In this document: one piece after another, positions 54,393-63,953 of the stretch
How positions within the stretch are numbered: the first letter of the stretch is position 1
Layout of the letters: each line of letters begins with the position of its first letter
Origin: Oxynema aestuarii AP17
Lineage (GTDB): Bacteria > Cyanobacteriota > Cyanobacteriia > Cyanobacteriales > Laspinemataceae
DNA: 64,000 bases
Reading direction: 5' to 3'
NCBI RefSeq assembly: GCF_012295525.1
Contig: NZ_CP051167.1
Coordinates: 2,914,001 to 2,978,000 of the forward strand
Notes under the pieces: generated by a model
Told to the model about the DNA's origin: nothing
What the model saw: the letters and a program-made list of their open reading frames with translations, nothing else
Databases searched by the model: none
Translations under genes and position numbers: made by a program

Positions 54393-54477
54393 AGATGGCG
54401 GCGATCGCATAAGCTAAAATCGAGCGGATCGGTTCGATATCGATGGCGTCTATTCAGGTGTATGGAGGAGTAAGGAG

Positions 54478-54993
54478 ATGACCCGTTTTATCAGTTTCGG
54501 TTCGGCTTTGGCGGCGATCGCCCTGGGAAGCTTTGCCAGTTTGGGGGCGATCGTCCCGCGCGCTAACGCTCAAGCGGCTTACGGCAGTTACATCGGCGTC
54601 GGCGGTTCGGTTGCGACTACGGAAAATCCGGACGGCGATCGTGAAGCCGCCGGGATTGTCGCCGCCCGTTATAAATTCTTGACTTTACCGATTTCTTTAC
54701 GCGCTCAAGCTTTCTTCAACGGCGACGGCGCCGCCGTCGTTCCTACCCTGTCTTACGATATCCCGATCACCTGGCAAACGGATATCTACGTCGGTGCGGG
54801 TCCTTCTTTCGTCTTTTCTGGGGATACTCCTGTTGGCGATCGAACCAGTCTTGCCATTCAACCGGGGATCGATTTTGCCATTCCCAATACCCGTATGGTT
54901 GTCTTCGGTAACGCGATTTTTGCGTTTGACGCTTACGAAGATGAGGACGATACCGCGATCTCCGTCCAAGGCGGTCTCGGTTTGAGATTTTAG
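54478..54993 (+). CDS. Secreted beta-rich outer-membrane-like protein
   Basis: This 171-residue protein has a classical signal peptide (hydrophobic 8-28, cleavage after ANA at about 31). The mature part alternates short beta-strands (GSYIGVGGSVA, YVGAGPSFVF, ISVQGGLGLRF) and ends in an aromatic Phe, the usual C-terminal signal of outer-membrane beta-barrels. The likely barrel has about eight strands. GGAGGAG and a second AAGGAG precede the ATG. It is probably an outer-membrane porin-like or structural protein; no specific family was recognised. Confidence 0.7.
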   Translation: MTRFISFGSALAAIALGSFASLGAIVPRANAQAAYGSYIGVGGSVATTENPDGDREAAGIVAARYKFLTLPISLRAQAFFNGDGAAVVPTLSYDIPITWQTDIYVGAGPSFVFSGDTPVGDRTSLAIQPGIDFAIPNTRMVVFGNAIFAFDAYEDEDDTAISVQGGLGLRF

Positions 54994-55015
54994 ATCTAAG
55001 ATCTAAGATTGTCTT

Positions 55016-55221
55016 CGATCGCGCGAGCCGGGAAAAAGTGGGAAAGGGGCTTGCGCGGCTGAGTTTTTCTTGTTATAATTCATATTATAATGGGAATGTG
55101 TGTATTTTTAAAATTTTTGTCAATATCTCCATTATAATATAAAAGTTTACCAGAAAAACCGCCTCGAAAGCAAGACCTTTTTAGGGTTTTTCGCGTATCT
55201 TTTTGTAAAGAAAAATAATAA
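55016..55221. repeat. Direct repeat copy A (206 bp) left of the Uma2 gene
   Basis: This copy matches 56073-56278 at a constant offset of 1057 bp with only scattered substitutions and no length change. It starts at a HIP1-like CGATCGCG and ends at AAAAATAATAA. Inside is an AT-rich inverted repeat (ATATTATAATGGG/CCATTATAATAT) and a GCTTGCGCGGCTGAG block. Confidence 0.9.
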
Positions 55222-55302
55222 GAAGTTAAACATCTCTGTGAGATGCTCAATCCGGTTGGCGATCGCCAAATTATGCTACTTTTTTGATAAAATCGCTCTC
55301 GG

Positions 55303-55962
55303 CTAAATGGACGAGCTAGACTGTTCTTGCCAGCGCGATCGTAACTGTCGCATTGCCTCGATTTCGTCGTCTTTAGCCGTCTCCAAAAAAGAGTAAAGCC
55401 AAGCTTTCGGAACTTGGGGAAAGGTGGGACTGCGATCGACTTCCACATACACCCCCGATTGTAGCGCGTAAATCCGCCACACCTGCCCGTCAAAGCGCCA
55501 AAATTCCGGAACTCCCAACGTCGCATAAAACTGATTTTTAGCAATATCCGTGTGAGTGATATCGACTTCAACCACCAAATCCGGTGGTGGGTCTTGGTTA
55601 AAATCGATCTGGCGTCCCTTCACTAATGGCTGATTTTGAATGTAATAAGCATTATCGGCTTCAGCACCTTTTTTGAGAAGCGGATAATTCATTGTAGTTG
55701 ACCCGATGGTTTTAATCCGCAACCCCAATAACTCCACTAAAATAACGATGAACCGTCCGATTAAACACCGCGCAAATTCATGTTCTTCAAGAGGCATCGT
55801 AATTTCCAATACTCCATCATCGTAGGTCAACCGAGACCCTCTAGATAGCGGGAGCATTTCTAGCATTTGGACATAGTTATCCCAACTGATGCCACGAAAA
55901 ACCACTCGTTGTTCGCCACGGGGTTTGAGGGTAGCTTGGGGTTCGGGTGCTGCAATAACCAT
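55303..55962 (-). CDS. Uma2-family (DUF820) putative endonuclease
   Basis: The ATG at 55962 (MVIAAPEPQATLKPRGEQRV) fits the usual start of this family; the frame opens 23 codons earlier at a TTG. The 219-residue protein has the Uma2 core, including GISWDNYVQML, LTYDDGVLEITMP and the PD-(D/E)xK-type catalytic pattern PDLVVEVDITHT. Uma2 proteins are extremely abundant in cyanobacteria and their biological substrate is unknown. This copy sits exactly between two 206-bp direct repeats, which suggests it moved or duplicated as a cassette. Confidence 0.85.
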   Translation of the reverse strand: MVIAAPEPQATLKPRGEQRVVFRGISWDNYVQMLEMLPLSRGSRLTYDDGVLEITMPLEEHEFARCLIGRFIVILVELLGLRIKTIGSTTMNYPLLKKGAEADNAYYIQNQPLVKGRQIDFNQDPPPDLVVEVDITHTDIAKNQFYATLGVPEFWRFDGQVWRIYALQSGVYVEVDRSPTFPQVPKAWLYSFLETAKDDEIEAMRQLRSRWQEQSSSSI

Positions 55963-56072
55963 CTTGCGAGCAATATGGTAAGAATTGGCAATGATTGGTA
56001 CTTTAGGATCGATCTGAAATTCGATGCCCAAAGGATGTTAATGATTAGGTGAATTCTACGTTGATTTTACTG

Positions 56073-56278
56073 CGATCGCGCGAGCCGGGAAAAAGTGGGA
56101 AAGGGGCTTGCGCGGCTGAGTTTTTCTTGTTATAATCTATATTATAATGGGAATATTTGTATTTTTCAGATTTTTGTCAAGATCCCCATTATAATATAGA
56201 AGTTTACCAGAAAAACCGCCTCGAAAGCAAGCCCTTTTTAGGGTTTTTCGCGTATCTTTTTGTAAAGAAAAATAATAA
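56073..56278. repeat. Direct repeat copy B (206 bp) right of the Uma2 gene
   Basis: This is the second copy of the repeat at 55016-55221, in the same orientation. Together the copies enclose the Uma2 gene. Neither copy encodes a convincing protein. Just to the right, at 56315-56365, lie two copies of the short CTCCAAAGGAG palindrome. Confidence 0.9.
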
Positions 56279-56368
56279 AATCGAGGAAAAAGTGTTACAA
56301 AACGAGCGGCGATCGCGAAAGCGTCTCCAAAGGAGAATCGCGAAGCCTCTCCAAAAGAGGATCGCCCC

Positions 56369-57025
56369 TTACCAAATGCCGGGGATTAGTTTTTTACTAG
56401 ACTGAACGTATTGGGGATATTCCGGGTATTTTTCCAGGCGGGACTTTTCCGTTTTACTCATCAAAGAAAGATAGAGTGCGGTGATAAACACAGGTAATCC
56501 ATAAGCCCAAGGGGAACCTGCTAGGACGCTAAAACTGAGATAGCGCAATAAGTCGGCAAAATAGTTAATATGCCGAGAAAAACGCCAAGCGCCATCAGTC
56601 ACTAACCCCGCGCCGTACTGTTTTGCCGTTAATTTCTGCACGTCTGCACTCGTATTAATTAACGAACCGAACGTGTAAAGAATTAAGGCGATCGCCCCGG
56701 TTAAATAGGCCAGAGGTTCGGGATTCGTAAACGCGAAATAGCCCGGCATGGCATAAAAAACGCCGACAATTAACAAACAGAGAATCACCCCGATCGCCGA
56801 AATCGGTTCGGAAAAGATCGCCTTGCGTCGTTCGGGATACAGCCACTGTTCGAGTAACCACCAGACGCAATAACCGCCATGCAAACATAAATACAGAACC
56901 TGTCGCCAGTCCTGAATCCCGAAAATCAAAGCACAAGCGATCAATAAAACCAGGGTCAGGGTTTTGGCGAGATTAATCGCCGTCAATTCCGTCATTCGAG
57001 AGGATTGTACTGCACTATCTTGCAT
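56369..57025 (-). CDS. DUF1295/isoprenylcysteine-methyltransferase-like membrane protein
   Basis: This 218-residue protein has about six hydrophobic segments and the family motif DGAWRFSRHINYFADLLRYLSF near residues 145-166, where the family usually has RxSRHPNY. Such proteins (steroid 5-alpha-reductase C-terminal-like, DUF1295) resemble isoprenylcysteine carboxyl methyltransferases or sterol reductases; substrates in bacteria are mostly unknown. The Pro usual in the motif is Ile here. ATG start with AGG upstream. An SDR gene lies just upstream (48 bp) on the same strand. Confidence 0.75.
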   Translation of the reverse strand: MQDSAVQSSRMTELTAINLAKTLTLVLLIACALIFGIQDWRQVLYLCLHGGYCVWWLLEQWLYPERRKAIFSEPISAIGVILCLLIVGVFYAMPGYFAFTNPEPLAYLTGAIALILYTFGSLINTSADVQKLTAKQYGAGLVTDGAWRFSRHINYFADLLRYLSFSVLAGSPWAYGLPVFITALYLSLMSKTEKSRLEKYPEYPQYVQSSKKLIPGIW

Positions 57026-57072
57026 GGCGACCTATTAAAATATTGAATATTTTCAGTTTGAATATTTCCAGT

Positions 57073-57846
57073 TTACCGATGTCGGTGAACGAGAGTAGCA
57101 TTGGCTTGATCCACGGGAACCACCAACACCTCAGAAATGTTGACGTGAGGGGGACGAGTGGCGCAGTAGAGAACCACGTCGGCAATATCGTCGGGGGTCA
57201 AGGGGGTTAAATCTTGATAAACTGTGGTAGCGCGATCGCGATCGCCGTGGAAGCGAACGATGCTAAATTCCGTTTCCACTAACCCCGGTTCCACCTCGGT
57301 AACGCGGACGGGAGTTCCGATTAAATCTTGCTTGAGACCGTCAGAAATGGCGCGGACGGCGGCTTTCGAGGCGCAGTAGACGTTCCCCCCCGGATAGGCG
57401 GCGCGTCCGGCGATCGAGCCGATATTGATGACGTGACCGCAGGCGCGATCGACCATTCCCGGAACGATCGCCCGAGTAACGTAGAGTAATCCCTTTACAT
57501 TAGCATCGATCATCTCTTCCCAATCGTCGATATTGCCTTCGTGAAGCTTGTTCAACCCGCGACTCAATCCGGCATTATTAACGAGAATATCGATCGCCGC
57601 CCAAGAATCGGGCAGATCGGATAAGGTAGAAGCCACCGAAACGCGATCGCGCACGTCTAAGGCGAGTAAATGGGTTGAAGTGCCGAATTTTTCCTCTAAT
57701 TGCGCGCCAAGCTGTTCGAGGCGATCGAAGCGTCGCGCCGCTAAAATTAGCTTAGCCCCCGCTTCGGCGAAAAAATGAGCGCAAGACGCCCCAATTCCAC
57801 TGCTAGCGCCAGTAATTAAAACGATTTTATCTTTAACCGAAACCAT
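57073..57846 (-). CDS. Classical short-chain dehydrogenase (YdfG-like)
   Basis: This 257-residue protein has the cofactor motif TGASSGIGAS, the NNAG motif (residues about 90-93) and the catalytic triad Ser (INIGSIAGR), Tyr and Lys (YCASKAAV). The PGLVETEFS tail motif indicates the YdfG-type classical SDR group, usually NADP-dependent oxidoreductases of small hydroxy acids or ketones. It starts 12 bp after the stop of the radical-SAM gene on the same strand, so they are cotranscribed. Confidence 0.9.
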   Translation of the reverse strand: MVSVKDKIVLITGASSGIGASCAHFFAEAGAKLILAARRFDRLEQLGAQLEEKFGTSTHLLALDVRDRVSVASTLSDLPDSWAAIDILVNNAGLSRGLNKLHEGNIDDWEEMIDANVKGLLYVTRAIVPGMVDRACGHVINIGSIAGRAAYPGGNVYCASKAAVRAISDGLKQDLIGTPVRVTEVEPGLVETEFSIVRFHGDRDRATTVYQDLTPLTPDDIADVVLYCATRPPHVNISEVLVVPVDQANATLVHRHR

Positions 57847-57858
57847 AAGTGCTGTGAT

Positions 57859-58464
57859 TCAACAACTGCGATCGACTGCCAGCTTAAACTTATCAGAGAA
57901 GCCGTGAGGCGGTACACCCACCATCAACGCCGACTCGCCACGCAAACGCACTTCAACATCGCGACGGCGACAGTCGAACCACTGTTTTTCTGGTAGATGG
58001 CGGGAAGTCAAAAAATGCACCTGTTGGTTAGAAGACCCGCGTAAACCGCGATTGTCGTCGTATTCGGCAAGATATTGGCCGTCAATTAAAACATCGATCG
58101 CCGCGAGAAGGGTAGAAATCTGGGGATCTTGGCGCGATTTGAGCTGTTTTAAGGTAAAACCTGTAAAACAAATAATCGATAAATCCCGTCGTTGTCGCAA
58201 ATAGAGACATAATTCGTTTAATGCGGCGACTTGCAACATCGGTTCCCCGCCAGAAACCGTCAGTCCGTCGAGATTGGGGGTATTTAAAATCAGGTCACCC
58301 AGTGTTTGAACTTCGACGAGATGGGCAGTTTTTTGGTCGATCCAATCGGGAGAGACGCATCCGGGACAGTTGAAGCAACATCCTTGTACCCAAATCGCAA
58401 ACCGCCGTCCCGGACCGAGGGTACGAGTGGCAGGACAGAGTTCGGCGAGATTGAGTAAGGACAT
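57859..58464 (-). CDS. Radical-SAM protein, NrdG/4Fe-4S single-cluster type
   Basis: This 201-residue protein has the CxxxCxxC motif made by Cys29, Cys33 and Cys36 (VQGCCFNCPGC) and the following SGGEPMLQ motif that binds S-adenosylmethionine. The length and simple layout match activating enzymes of the NrdG/PflA group. No anaerobic ribonucleotide reductase gene is adjacent, so the target is unknown. It is the first gene of a three-gene minus-strand run with the SDR and the DUF1295 protein. Confidence 0.8.
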   Translation of the reverse strand: MSLLNLAELCPATRTLGPGRRFAIWVQGCCFNCPGCVSPDWIDQKTAHLVEVQTLGDLILNTPNLDGLTVSGGEPMLQVAALNELCLYLRQRRDLSIICFTGFTLKQLKSRQDPQISTLLAAIDVLIDGQYLAEYDDNRGLRGSSNQQVHFLTSRHLPEKQWFDCRRRDVEVRLRGESALMVGVPPHGFSDKFKLAVDRSC

Positions 58465-58543
58465 TGGAGAGGTTAAATTTTAGATGTTAGATTTCAGATT
58501 TTACAGTTTGAATTTTATAGAAATTTGATATCCGCTCAAATTT

Positions 58544-61500
58544 TCAAGCTGCCCAATTTTGACAGAGGGTTTGAGCTTGGGTGATGACAGTTTCGATCGC
58601 TTTCGGTTGTTTGTCCGGGGGATAGCCGTGCTTTCGCAGCAGCCGTTTGACAATAGCTCGCATTTTGGCGCGAACCGTTTCCCGTTCCGTCCAGTCAATC
58701 GTAACGTTTTTGCGAATCGCTTCCACGAGGTCGCGAGCGATCGCCTTGAGAGTTGCATCTCCCAGTATTTTAACCGCACTATCATTCACCTCCAGCGCGT
58801 CATAAAAAGCGAGTTCGTCTTCAGTCAAGCCCAGTTGTTCCCCCCGTTGGCTGGCTTCTCGGATTTCCCGGGCAAGGTCGATCAGTTCCTGGAGGACTTG
58901 CGCCGATTCAATCGAGCGGTTTTGGTAGCGCTTGATGGTGTTCTCCAGCATCTCCGAAAACTCCCGAGACTGCACCACGTTGCGGCGCGATCGCGACTGA
59001 ATCTCATCGCTTAGCAGCTTCCTCAACACTTCCAGCGCCAAATTCCGCTGGGGGAGTCCGCGCACTTCTTCCAAAAAGCGATCGGACAGGATGGAAATTT
59101 CGGGTTTGTCGAGTCCGGCAGTGGCGAAAATATCGATAACTTGGTCGGAAGCGATCGCCCGGGTGACGATTTGCCTCACTGCTGCATCGAGTTCGGCTTT
59201 GGTTTTGCCCCCTTCGACGGTGTGTTTGGAGAGGGTCGCTTTAATCGCTTGGAAAAAACCCAGGTCTTCGCGAATGGCGATCGCTTCATCTTCAGTGGCG
59301 CATAACGCAAACGCTTTGGACAGTTCCGTAACAGTTTGAATGTAGCGCTGGATGCCGTTTTCCGCTGCGAACTCCGGGCGCAGAATCCAGTCGGTGGCGT
59401 TGTGCAAAAGGGTGAGTCGTTGGGGTGCGGTGTCCGTCTGGAAGCCGGAATAATCGAAGCCGCTAAACATCGCCGCCACGATTTCGTATTTTTCCAGCAT
59501 CACGGCAACCGCTTGCTCGATGGCGATGCCGGTTTCTCCCCGATCGCCTTCGGTGTAATCTTTGAGCGCGTTTTTGAGGTCTTCGGCGATTCCCAGATAG
59601 TCTACCACCAGCCCCCCGGGTTTGGAGCCAAACACCCGGTTCACGCGAGCGATCGCCTGCATCAAATTGTGGCCGCGCATCGGTTTGTCAATATACATCG
59701 TGTGCAGGCAAGGCGCGTCAAATCCCGTCAGCCACATATCCCGGACAATCACGAGTTTGAGGGGGTCGTTGGGGTCGCGCAACCGTTTGGCGATCGCATC
59801 TCGCCCTTTCTTGGAACGAATGTGGGGTTGGAAGTTAAGCGGATCGGAGGCGCTGCCGGTCATAATCACTTTAATCGCCCCTGCCTTATCGTCCTCATCA
59901 TGCCAATCCGGACGCAGGGCAACCAGTTGGTTGTAAAGCTCAACGCAGATGCGGCGGCTCATGCAGACGATCAATCCTTTGCCCTCCATCGCACTGAGGC
60001 GGTTCTCGAAGTGCTGGACGATATCTCGGGCAACTTGGGCGAGTCGTTTTTCTGCCCCTACCATCGCTTCTAACTGCGCCCACTTGCGCTTGAGTTGCTG
60101 TTTGGTGGATTGCTCCTCGCCTTCGGTGAGTTCTTCAAAGTCTGGGTCGATTGTGGGTCTCTCGCTTTCGTCTAAGTTGATTCTGGCGAGTCGGGCTTCG
60201 TAATAAATCTTAACGGTGGCTTTGTCTTCGACGGCTCGCTGAATGTCGTAGATGTCGATATAGTCGCCGAAAATCTGTTTGGTGTTTTTGTCGGTGGCTT
60301 CGATGGGAGTGCCCGTAAACCCGATGAATGAAGCGTTAGGCAGGGCATCTCGCAGGTATTTTGCGAAACCGTAGGCGGTATAGGCTCCTCGTTCGCCGGT
60401 TTCTTTGTCGGTGGTTTTGACGACGCGGGCTTTGAGGCCATATTGGGAGCGGTGGGCTTCGTCGGCGATAAAGACGATGTTGTGGCGATCGCTGAGTTGT
60501 TCGTATTCTCCCCCTGGGGTGTCTGGGGCAAATTTCTGGATGGTGGTAAAGATGACCCCGCCGGAGGCGACTTGGAGTTTAGTTTTGAGGTCTTGACGGT
60601 CTTCGGCTTGGGTGGGGGTCTGTCGCAACAGCTTGCTACATTTGGAGAAAGTGCCGAACAGTTGGTCGTCTAAGTCGTTGCGATCGGTGAGGACGACGAG
60701 GGTGGGGTTTGCCATCGCCGGATGTTGGATGATTTTTCCCGCGTAGAACGCCATTGAGAGGCTTTTCCCGGATCCTTGGGTGTGCCAGATGACCCCGACT
60801 TTGCGATCGCCTTCAGGAGAGGTGGCTTTGATGGTTTCGGCAACGGCTTTATTGACGGCATGATATTGGTGATAGGCGGCCATCTTTTTAATCGGGGTTT
60901 CGCCGTCTGTCTCGAATGCGATAAAGAAGCGGATTAAGTCTAGGAACCGGGCTTTCTCGAACGCGCCTCGAATGGTGATTTCGAGTTCGGTGAGGGTTTT
61001 GGGTGCGAGGTCATCTCCTTCGATGGTACGCCAGGGCATGAAGCGATCGCGATCTGCACTCAAGGATCCAATTCGGGTGGTTCTGCTATCGGAAATTGCC
61101 AGAACTTCGTTATAGGTAAACAGGCTGGGGATATCTTTTTTATAGGTTTGAAGCTGGTTAAAGGCTCCTTCGATATCGGCGTTTTTGTCTGCGGGATTTT
61201 TGAGTTCGATAACGGCGAGGGGGAGTCCGTTAATAAAAACGACCACATCCGGGCGGCGGTTTTGGCGTTCGATGACGGTAAATTGATTGACAACTAACCA
61301 ATCGTTATTTGCGGGATTGTTCCAGTCGATGAGCCAAGCTTGGTCATCAATCGTGCGATCGTCTCGGTGGTAGGCGACGGGAACTCCTTCGATGAGCAAT
61401 CGGTGGAAACGCTGGTTATTTTCGATGAGGTTTTGAGTTTCGCAGCGCACTACTTGCCGGATGACTTCATCTACGGCATCATCGGGTAACTGAGGGTTGA

Positions 61501-61672
61501 TTTGGGCGACGGCATGACGGAGGCGATCCGTGAGGATGACTTCACCAGAGGTTTCGCGTTCGGCGTTGGGTTCCCCTGGGGCAATGTCAGGGCCATGCAG
61601 GATGGTGTAGCCCAGTTGCTCGAAGTAGTAGAGGGCTGATTCTTCAACGTCAGATTCGGCAAACTTGCTCAT
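58544..61672 (-). CDS. hsdR: Type I restriction enzyme, restriction subunit HsdR
   Basis: This 1042-residue protein has the HsdR N-terminal nuclease domain with the ELKNPADKN motif (PLAVIELK, about residue 155). Helicase motif I is TQGSGKS (about 300) and motif [11 protein letters not shown] (about 405), with GFTGTPIE next and motif VI-like [17 protein letters not shown] in the second RecA domain (about 680). A long helical C-terminal domain contacts the rest of the complex. It cuts unmodified DNA after ATP-driven translocation. ATG start with GGAG 7 bp upstream. It is separated by 309 bp and a 24-bp inverted repeat from the rest of the locus. Confidence 0.96.
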   Translation of the reverse strand: MSKFAESDVEESALYYFEQLGYTILHGPDIAPGEPNAERETSGEVILTDRLRHAVAQINPQLPDDAVDEVIRQVVRCETQNLIENNQRFHRLLIEGVPVAYHRDDRTIDDQAWLIDWNNPANNDWLVVNQFTVIERQNRRPDVVVFINGLPLAVIELKNPADKNADIEGAFNQLQTYKKDIPSLFTYNEVLAISDSRTTRIGSLSADRDRFMPWRTIEGDDLAPKTLTELEITIRGAFEKARFLDLIRFFIAFETDGETPIKKMAAYHQYHAVNKAVAETIKATSPEGDRKVGVIWHTQGSGKSLSMAFYAGKIIQHPAMANPTLVVLTDRNDLDDQLFGTFSKCSKLLRQTPTQAEDRQDLKTKLQVASGGVIFTTIQKFAPDTPGGEYEQLSDRHNIVFIADEAHRSQYGLKARVVKTTDKETGERGAYTAYGFAKYLRDALPNASFIGFTGTPIEATDKNTKQIFGDYIDIYDIQRAVEDKATVKIYYEARLARINLDESERPTIDPDFEELTEGEEQSTKQQLKRKWAQLEAMVGAEKRLAQVARDIVQHFENRLSAMEGKGLIVCMSRRICVELYNQLVALRPDWHDEDDKAGAIKVIMTGSASDPLNFQPHIRSKKGRDAIAKRLRDPNDPLKLVIVRDMWLTGFDAPCLHTMYIDKPMRGHNLMQAIARVNRVFGSKPGGLVVDYLGIAEDLKNALKDYTEGDRGETGIAIEQAVAVMLEKYEIVAAMFSGFDYSGFQTDTAPQRLTLLHNATDWILRPEFAAENGIQRYIQTVTELSKAFALCATEDEAIAIREDLGFFQAIKATLSKHTVEGGKTKAELDAAVRQIVTRAIASDQVIDIFATAGLDKPEISILSDRFLEEVRGLPQRNLALEVLRKLLSDEIQSRSRRNVVQSREFSEMLENTIKRYQNRSIESAQVLQELIDLAREIREASQRGEQLGLTEDELAFYDALEVNDSAVKILGDATLKAIARDLVEAIRKNVTIDWTERETVRAKMRAIVKRLLRKHGYPPDKQPKAIETVITQAQTLCQNWAA

Positions 61673-61775
61673 CAGATTTCTCCGGTTTGGAACTTCTGTT
61701 TTTTATCGAGGGTTTGCGAACGAGCGCTTTTAAATGGCTATAGCGGTTCTCGCAAAGATGTGATAATTGTTTTCA

Positions 61776-61831
61776 AGGAGTGCGAGCTTCTAGCTCGCTA
61801 GTTTACCAGCGAGCTAGAAGCTCGCACTCCT
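61776..61831. repeat. 24-bp perfect inverted repeat between DUF4926 and hsdR genes
   Basis: The arms at 61776-61799 and 61808-61831 are exact reverse complements separated by AGTTTACC. It could be a strong hairpin ending the upstream unit or a small mobile repeat. The rest of the spacer 61673-61981 contains no gene. Confidence 0.85.
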
Positions 61832-61981
61832 GGATCTATTTTTATCGATTTACCTCACCAATCTGAGAAATGCTATAAAAGTTTTAAGACTCTACCCCTT
61901 TTTGCACCGCCTCCTTGGACACTTCGGAAAAATAAGCGTTATTTTTCCACAAAATGCTGATTTTTGCAGCTTATTGATGCC

Positions 61982-62191
61982 TCAAACCGTTTGAGGAAGC
62001 GGTTGATAGTGAAGTTGCATCACTTGATTGATGCTTAACGTTTCTAAAGCGTAGGTTTTACCCTGAAGGTCTACGAATTCGACCTCAAATACATCGGGTT
62101 CGTAAACTTCAACAATCGTACCGACTTGGCCTTTATAAAGGTTAAATTTAGGTAAATCTTCCGTTAGGGCAACGACATCTAAAAGTTTCAT
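61982..62191 (-). CDS. DUF4926 domain protein
   Basis: This 69-residue protein matches DUF4926 (begins MKLLDVVALTEDLPKFNLYKGQVGTIV, with VYEPDVFEVEFVDLQG in the middle). It resembles an all-beta SH3-like fold. AGGAG lies 8 bp before the ATG and the gene starts 18 bp after the DUF6883 gene. DUF4926 genes often follow DUF6883 genes; such pairs look like small two-gene modules, possibly toxin-antitoxin. No function is known to me. Confidence 0.8.
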   Translation of the reverse strand: MKLLDVVALTEDLPKFNLYKGQVGTIVEVYEPDVFEVEFVDLQGKTYALETLSINQVMQLHYQPLPQTV

Positions 62192-62209
62192 CCGGTGTTC
62201 TCCTGGGGA

Positions 62210-62542
62210 TTAGGTAATGTAACAGGTGATGAGCCGTGAGAAGTCTTCATTCTGCCTAATAATCCAAACACTTCTGATGATGGCACTTCTACTTTCCCGC
62301 GTCATTTCAAAGTCAATCTGGTATTTCTGCCCGTAACTATTGCGATTAGTTGGGATAGCGTCTTCAGTTTTGAGAGCTTGGCGCAGAGCGACCCGTAGTT
62401 CTTCAGCTTCTTCTAGCCCAATGCCTAGCGCAGATTGAAACACAATGGCTTTGTGCTGACCTTCCGAGTGATTTGGATTGAGTGAATAGCCCTCCAATTT
62501 TTCAAACGGAATCAGTGCTAGATCGGGATTCGGTAGTTTCAC
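62210..62542 (-). CDS. DUF6883 domain protein
   Basis: This 110-residue protein has the DUF6883 pattern: KLEGYSLNPNHSEGQHKAIVF then an alpha-helical middle (EEAEELRVALRQAL) and a beta-rich tail with YGQKYQIDFEMTRE. It starts with GTG and overlaps the hsdS stop codon by 4 bp (GTGA). A strong GAGGAGG ribosome-binding site lies inside the hsdS end, so translation is coupled. The conserved His in NHSEGQHK and the tail Arg residues could be catalytic, which is inference only. From memory this domain also occurs at the C-terminus of large polymorphic toxin-like proteins. Confidence 0.75.
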   Translation of the reverse strand: MKLPNPDLALIPFEKLEGYSLNPNHSEGQHKAIVFQSALGIGLEEAEELRVALRQALKTEDAIPTNRNSYGQKYQIDFEMTRESRSAIIRSVWIIRQNEDFSRLITCYIT

Positions 62543-63858
62543 GTCACCTCCTCAAGGACTTTTTCGGCATCTTTGATGCGGATTTCGCCAGATAAAAGTT
62601 TGGGGAGGAGGGTGTCACGAGTTAAGGCCATAATTCTTGATTCATAGTTACTTTGAAAAATTTTGTTTCGGATAGACCCTACTTGCAACTCAAACTTATC
62701 CAGAATTGCTGGCAAAGGAATAAGAATTTGAGCATCCGAAAATCTATCCGGTCGTACTGCGGGATAAGCACTACCATCAGCATTGAATGTCAAATAGTCT
62801 ACAAATTCATCTGTTGTAACCCACGCATAAAGATATGATGGAGGAATTGCTTTAGGTGAAAGAACAACAAATCCAGTTGAAACTACCAAATTCTCTGGGG
62901 GAGTATGAATAAATAAGTAAGATCTGCGATTTGGCCTTACTCCAGACCAAATTGTGTCACCATGCCGAACAAGCCTTTTTGCTCGACTTGGAGCATCAGA
63001 TAACTGATAAGCTGTCGTTTTTTCAAGACGACCTGTTGTAACAGAAGAAATATCGACATACTGAATTACTTGATGCGAATAATTCTTGGTAACACTACGT
63101 GGGTTTACCTTAACTACTTGCTTTAAAGTTTCAACTTTCCACCCCTTCGGAATCTTACCCAGTGGCGAATCCTCAAAATCATCGGGAAACAGCGCCGCCG
63201 TTTCTGCATCCATGCCTGCGGGTTGTCGTCCGTCCATCTTGGCGCGAACGGGGTCGAAGTCGATAAACCAGGATTTGAAGATGGCACGGGCGATGCCCTC
63301 CAGCGTCCGGTTCATCTGCTGGTTCAGTTCGATTTTGTCGTCCAGGGTGCCGAGAATATGCGCGATCGCTTTTTGCTCAGATATAGAAGGAAAACTAATT
63401 AAAGTCGATTTAAGAACTTCTGTATTTATTCTACCTGTTCCATGAGAGGCTGAATCGACTAACCCCATTAAATAAGGCTTAAACGCTAAAAGCCAATATA
63501 CTAAAAAGCTTTTGTCAATTATAGATTCATCAGGAATAATGGCTTTAATATCTTGATTAAATGCCATGTCTTGCATAACGATAGAAATTGGTACATCTTT
63601 ATGAAGAGTCATGCCTCTAACTAGAATTAATATAGACCCTTTTGGTGCTATTCGGGTTCCATTACTAGCACCTTTAGAAGTAATACGATCTTGAGTCTCA
63701 TACAAACGAAAAGTTTTTAAATCTTTGGCACTAGCCCAACAAATATTTCCATTCCAATAATCAGGATTTCGTTTTGAAGGCGTTCCACCTGACAGCATTA
63801 ATACACATTCATCTAAAGTTTTTTCTGTCCATTTGTTTTTAATACTAGAAGTAGTCAT
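62539..63858 (-). CDS. hsdS: Type I restriction enzyme, specificity subunit HsdS
   Basis: This 439-residue protein consists of two target-recognition domains (about 1-175 and 215-400), each followed by a conserved coiled-coil spacer (LDDKIELNQQMNRTLEGIARAIF in the centre). The second domain opens with the typical IPKGWKVETLKQVVK. It selects the bipartite DNA sequence for methylation and restriction. ATG start at 63858, overlapping the preceding small frame by 14 bp. The recognised sequence cannot be read from the protein. Confidence 0.93.
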   Translation of the reverse strand: MTTSSIKNKWTEKTLDECVLMLSGGTPSKRNPDYWNGNICWASAKDLKTFRLYETQDRITSKGASNGTRIAPKGSILILVRGMTLHKDVPISIVMQDMAFNQDIKAIIPDESIIDKSFLVYWLLAFKPYLMGLVDSASHGTGRINTEVLKSTLISFPSISEQKAIAHILGTLDDKIELNQQMNRTLEGIARAIFKSWFIDFDPVRAKMDGRQPAGMDAETAALFPDDFEDSPLGKIPKGWKVETLKQVVKVNPRSVTKNYSHQVIQYVDISSVTTGRLEKTTAYQLSDAPSRAKRLVRHGDTIWSGVRPNRRSYLFIHTPPENLVVSTGFVVLSPKAIPPSYLYAWVTTDEFVDYLTFNADGSAYPAVRPDRFSDAQILIPLPAILDKFELQVGSIRNKIFQSNYESRIMALTRDTLLPKLLSGEIRIKDAEKVLEEVT

Positions 63859-63949
63859 ACCCCAACCCCCGCAAATTCTCTCGAATCACCTTCTCTAACC
63901 GTGCCGACTCTTTAAACTGCGCGTCCAACTTCTTCGTCACCGCCTGCAT
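63845..63949 (-). CDS. 34-residue ORF resembling the C-terminal tail of HsdM
   Basis: The sequence starts MQAVTKKLDAQFKESARL and ends ENLRGLGYDYF, like the C-terminal coiled tail of type I methylase subunits (usual form: LDAQF.ESARLE..I..NLRGLGY). It starts with ATG, AGAGG lies 8-9 bp upstream, and it overlaps hsdS by 14 bp. It is not joined in frame to the gene that ends at 63954, so the tail is either a detached fragment or a real small gene. Confidence 0.5.
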   Translation of the reverse strand: MQAVTKKLDAQFKESARLEKVIRENLRGLGYDYF

Positions 63950-63953
63950 TTAC

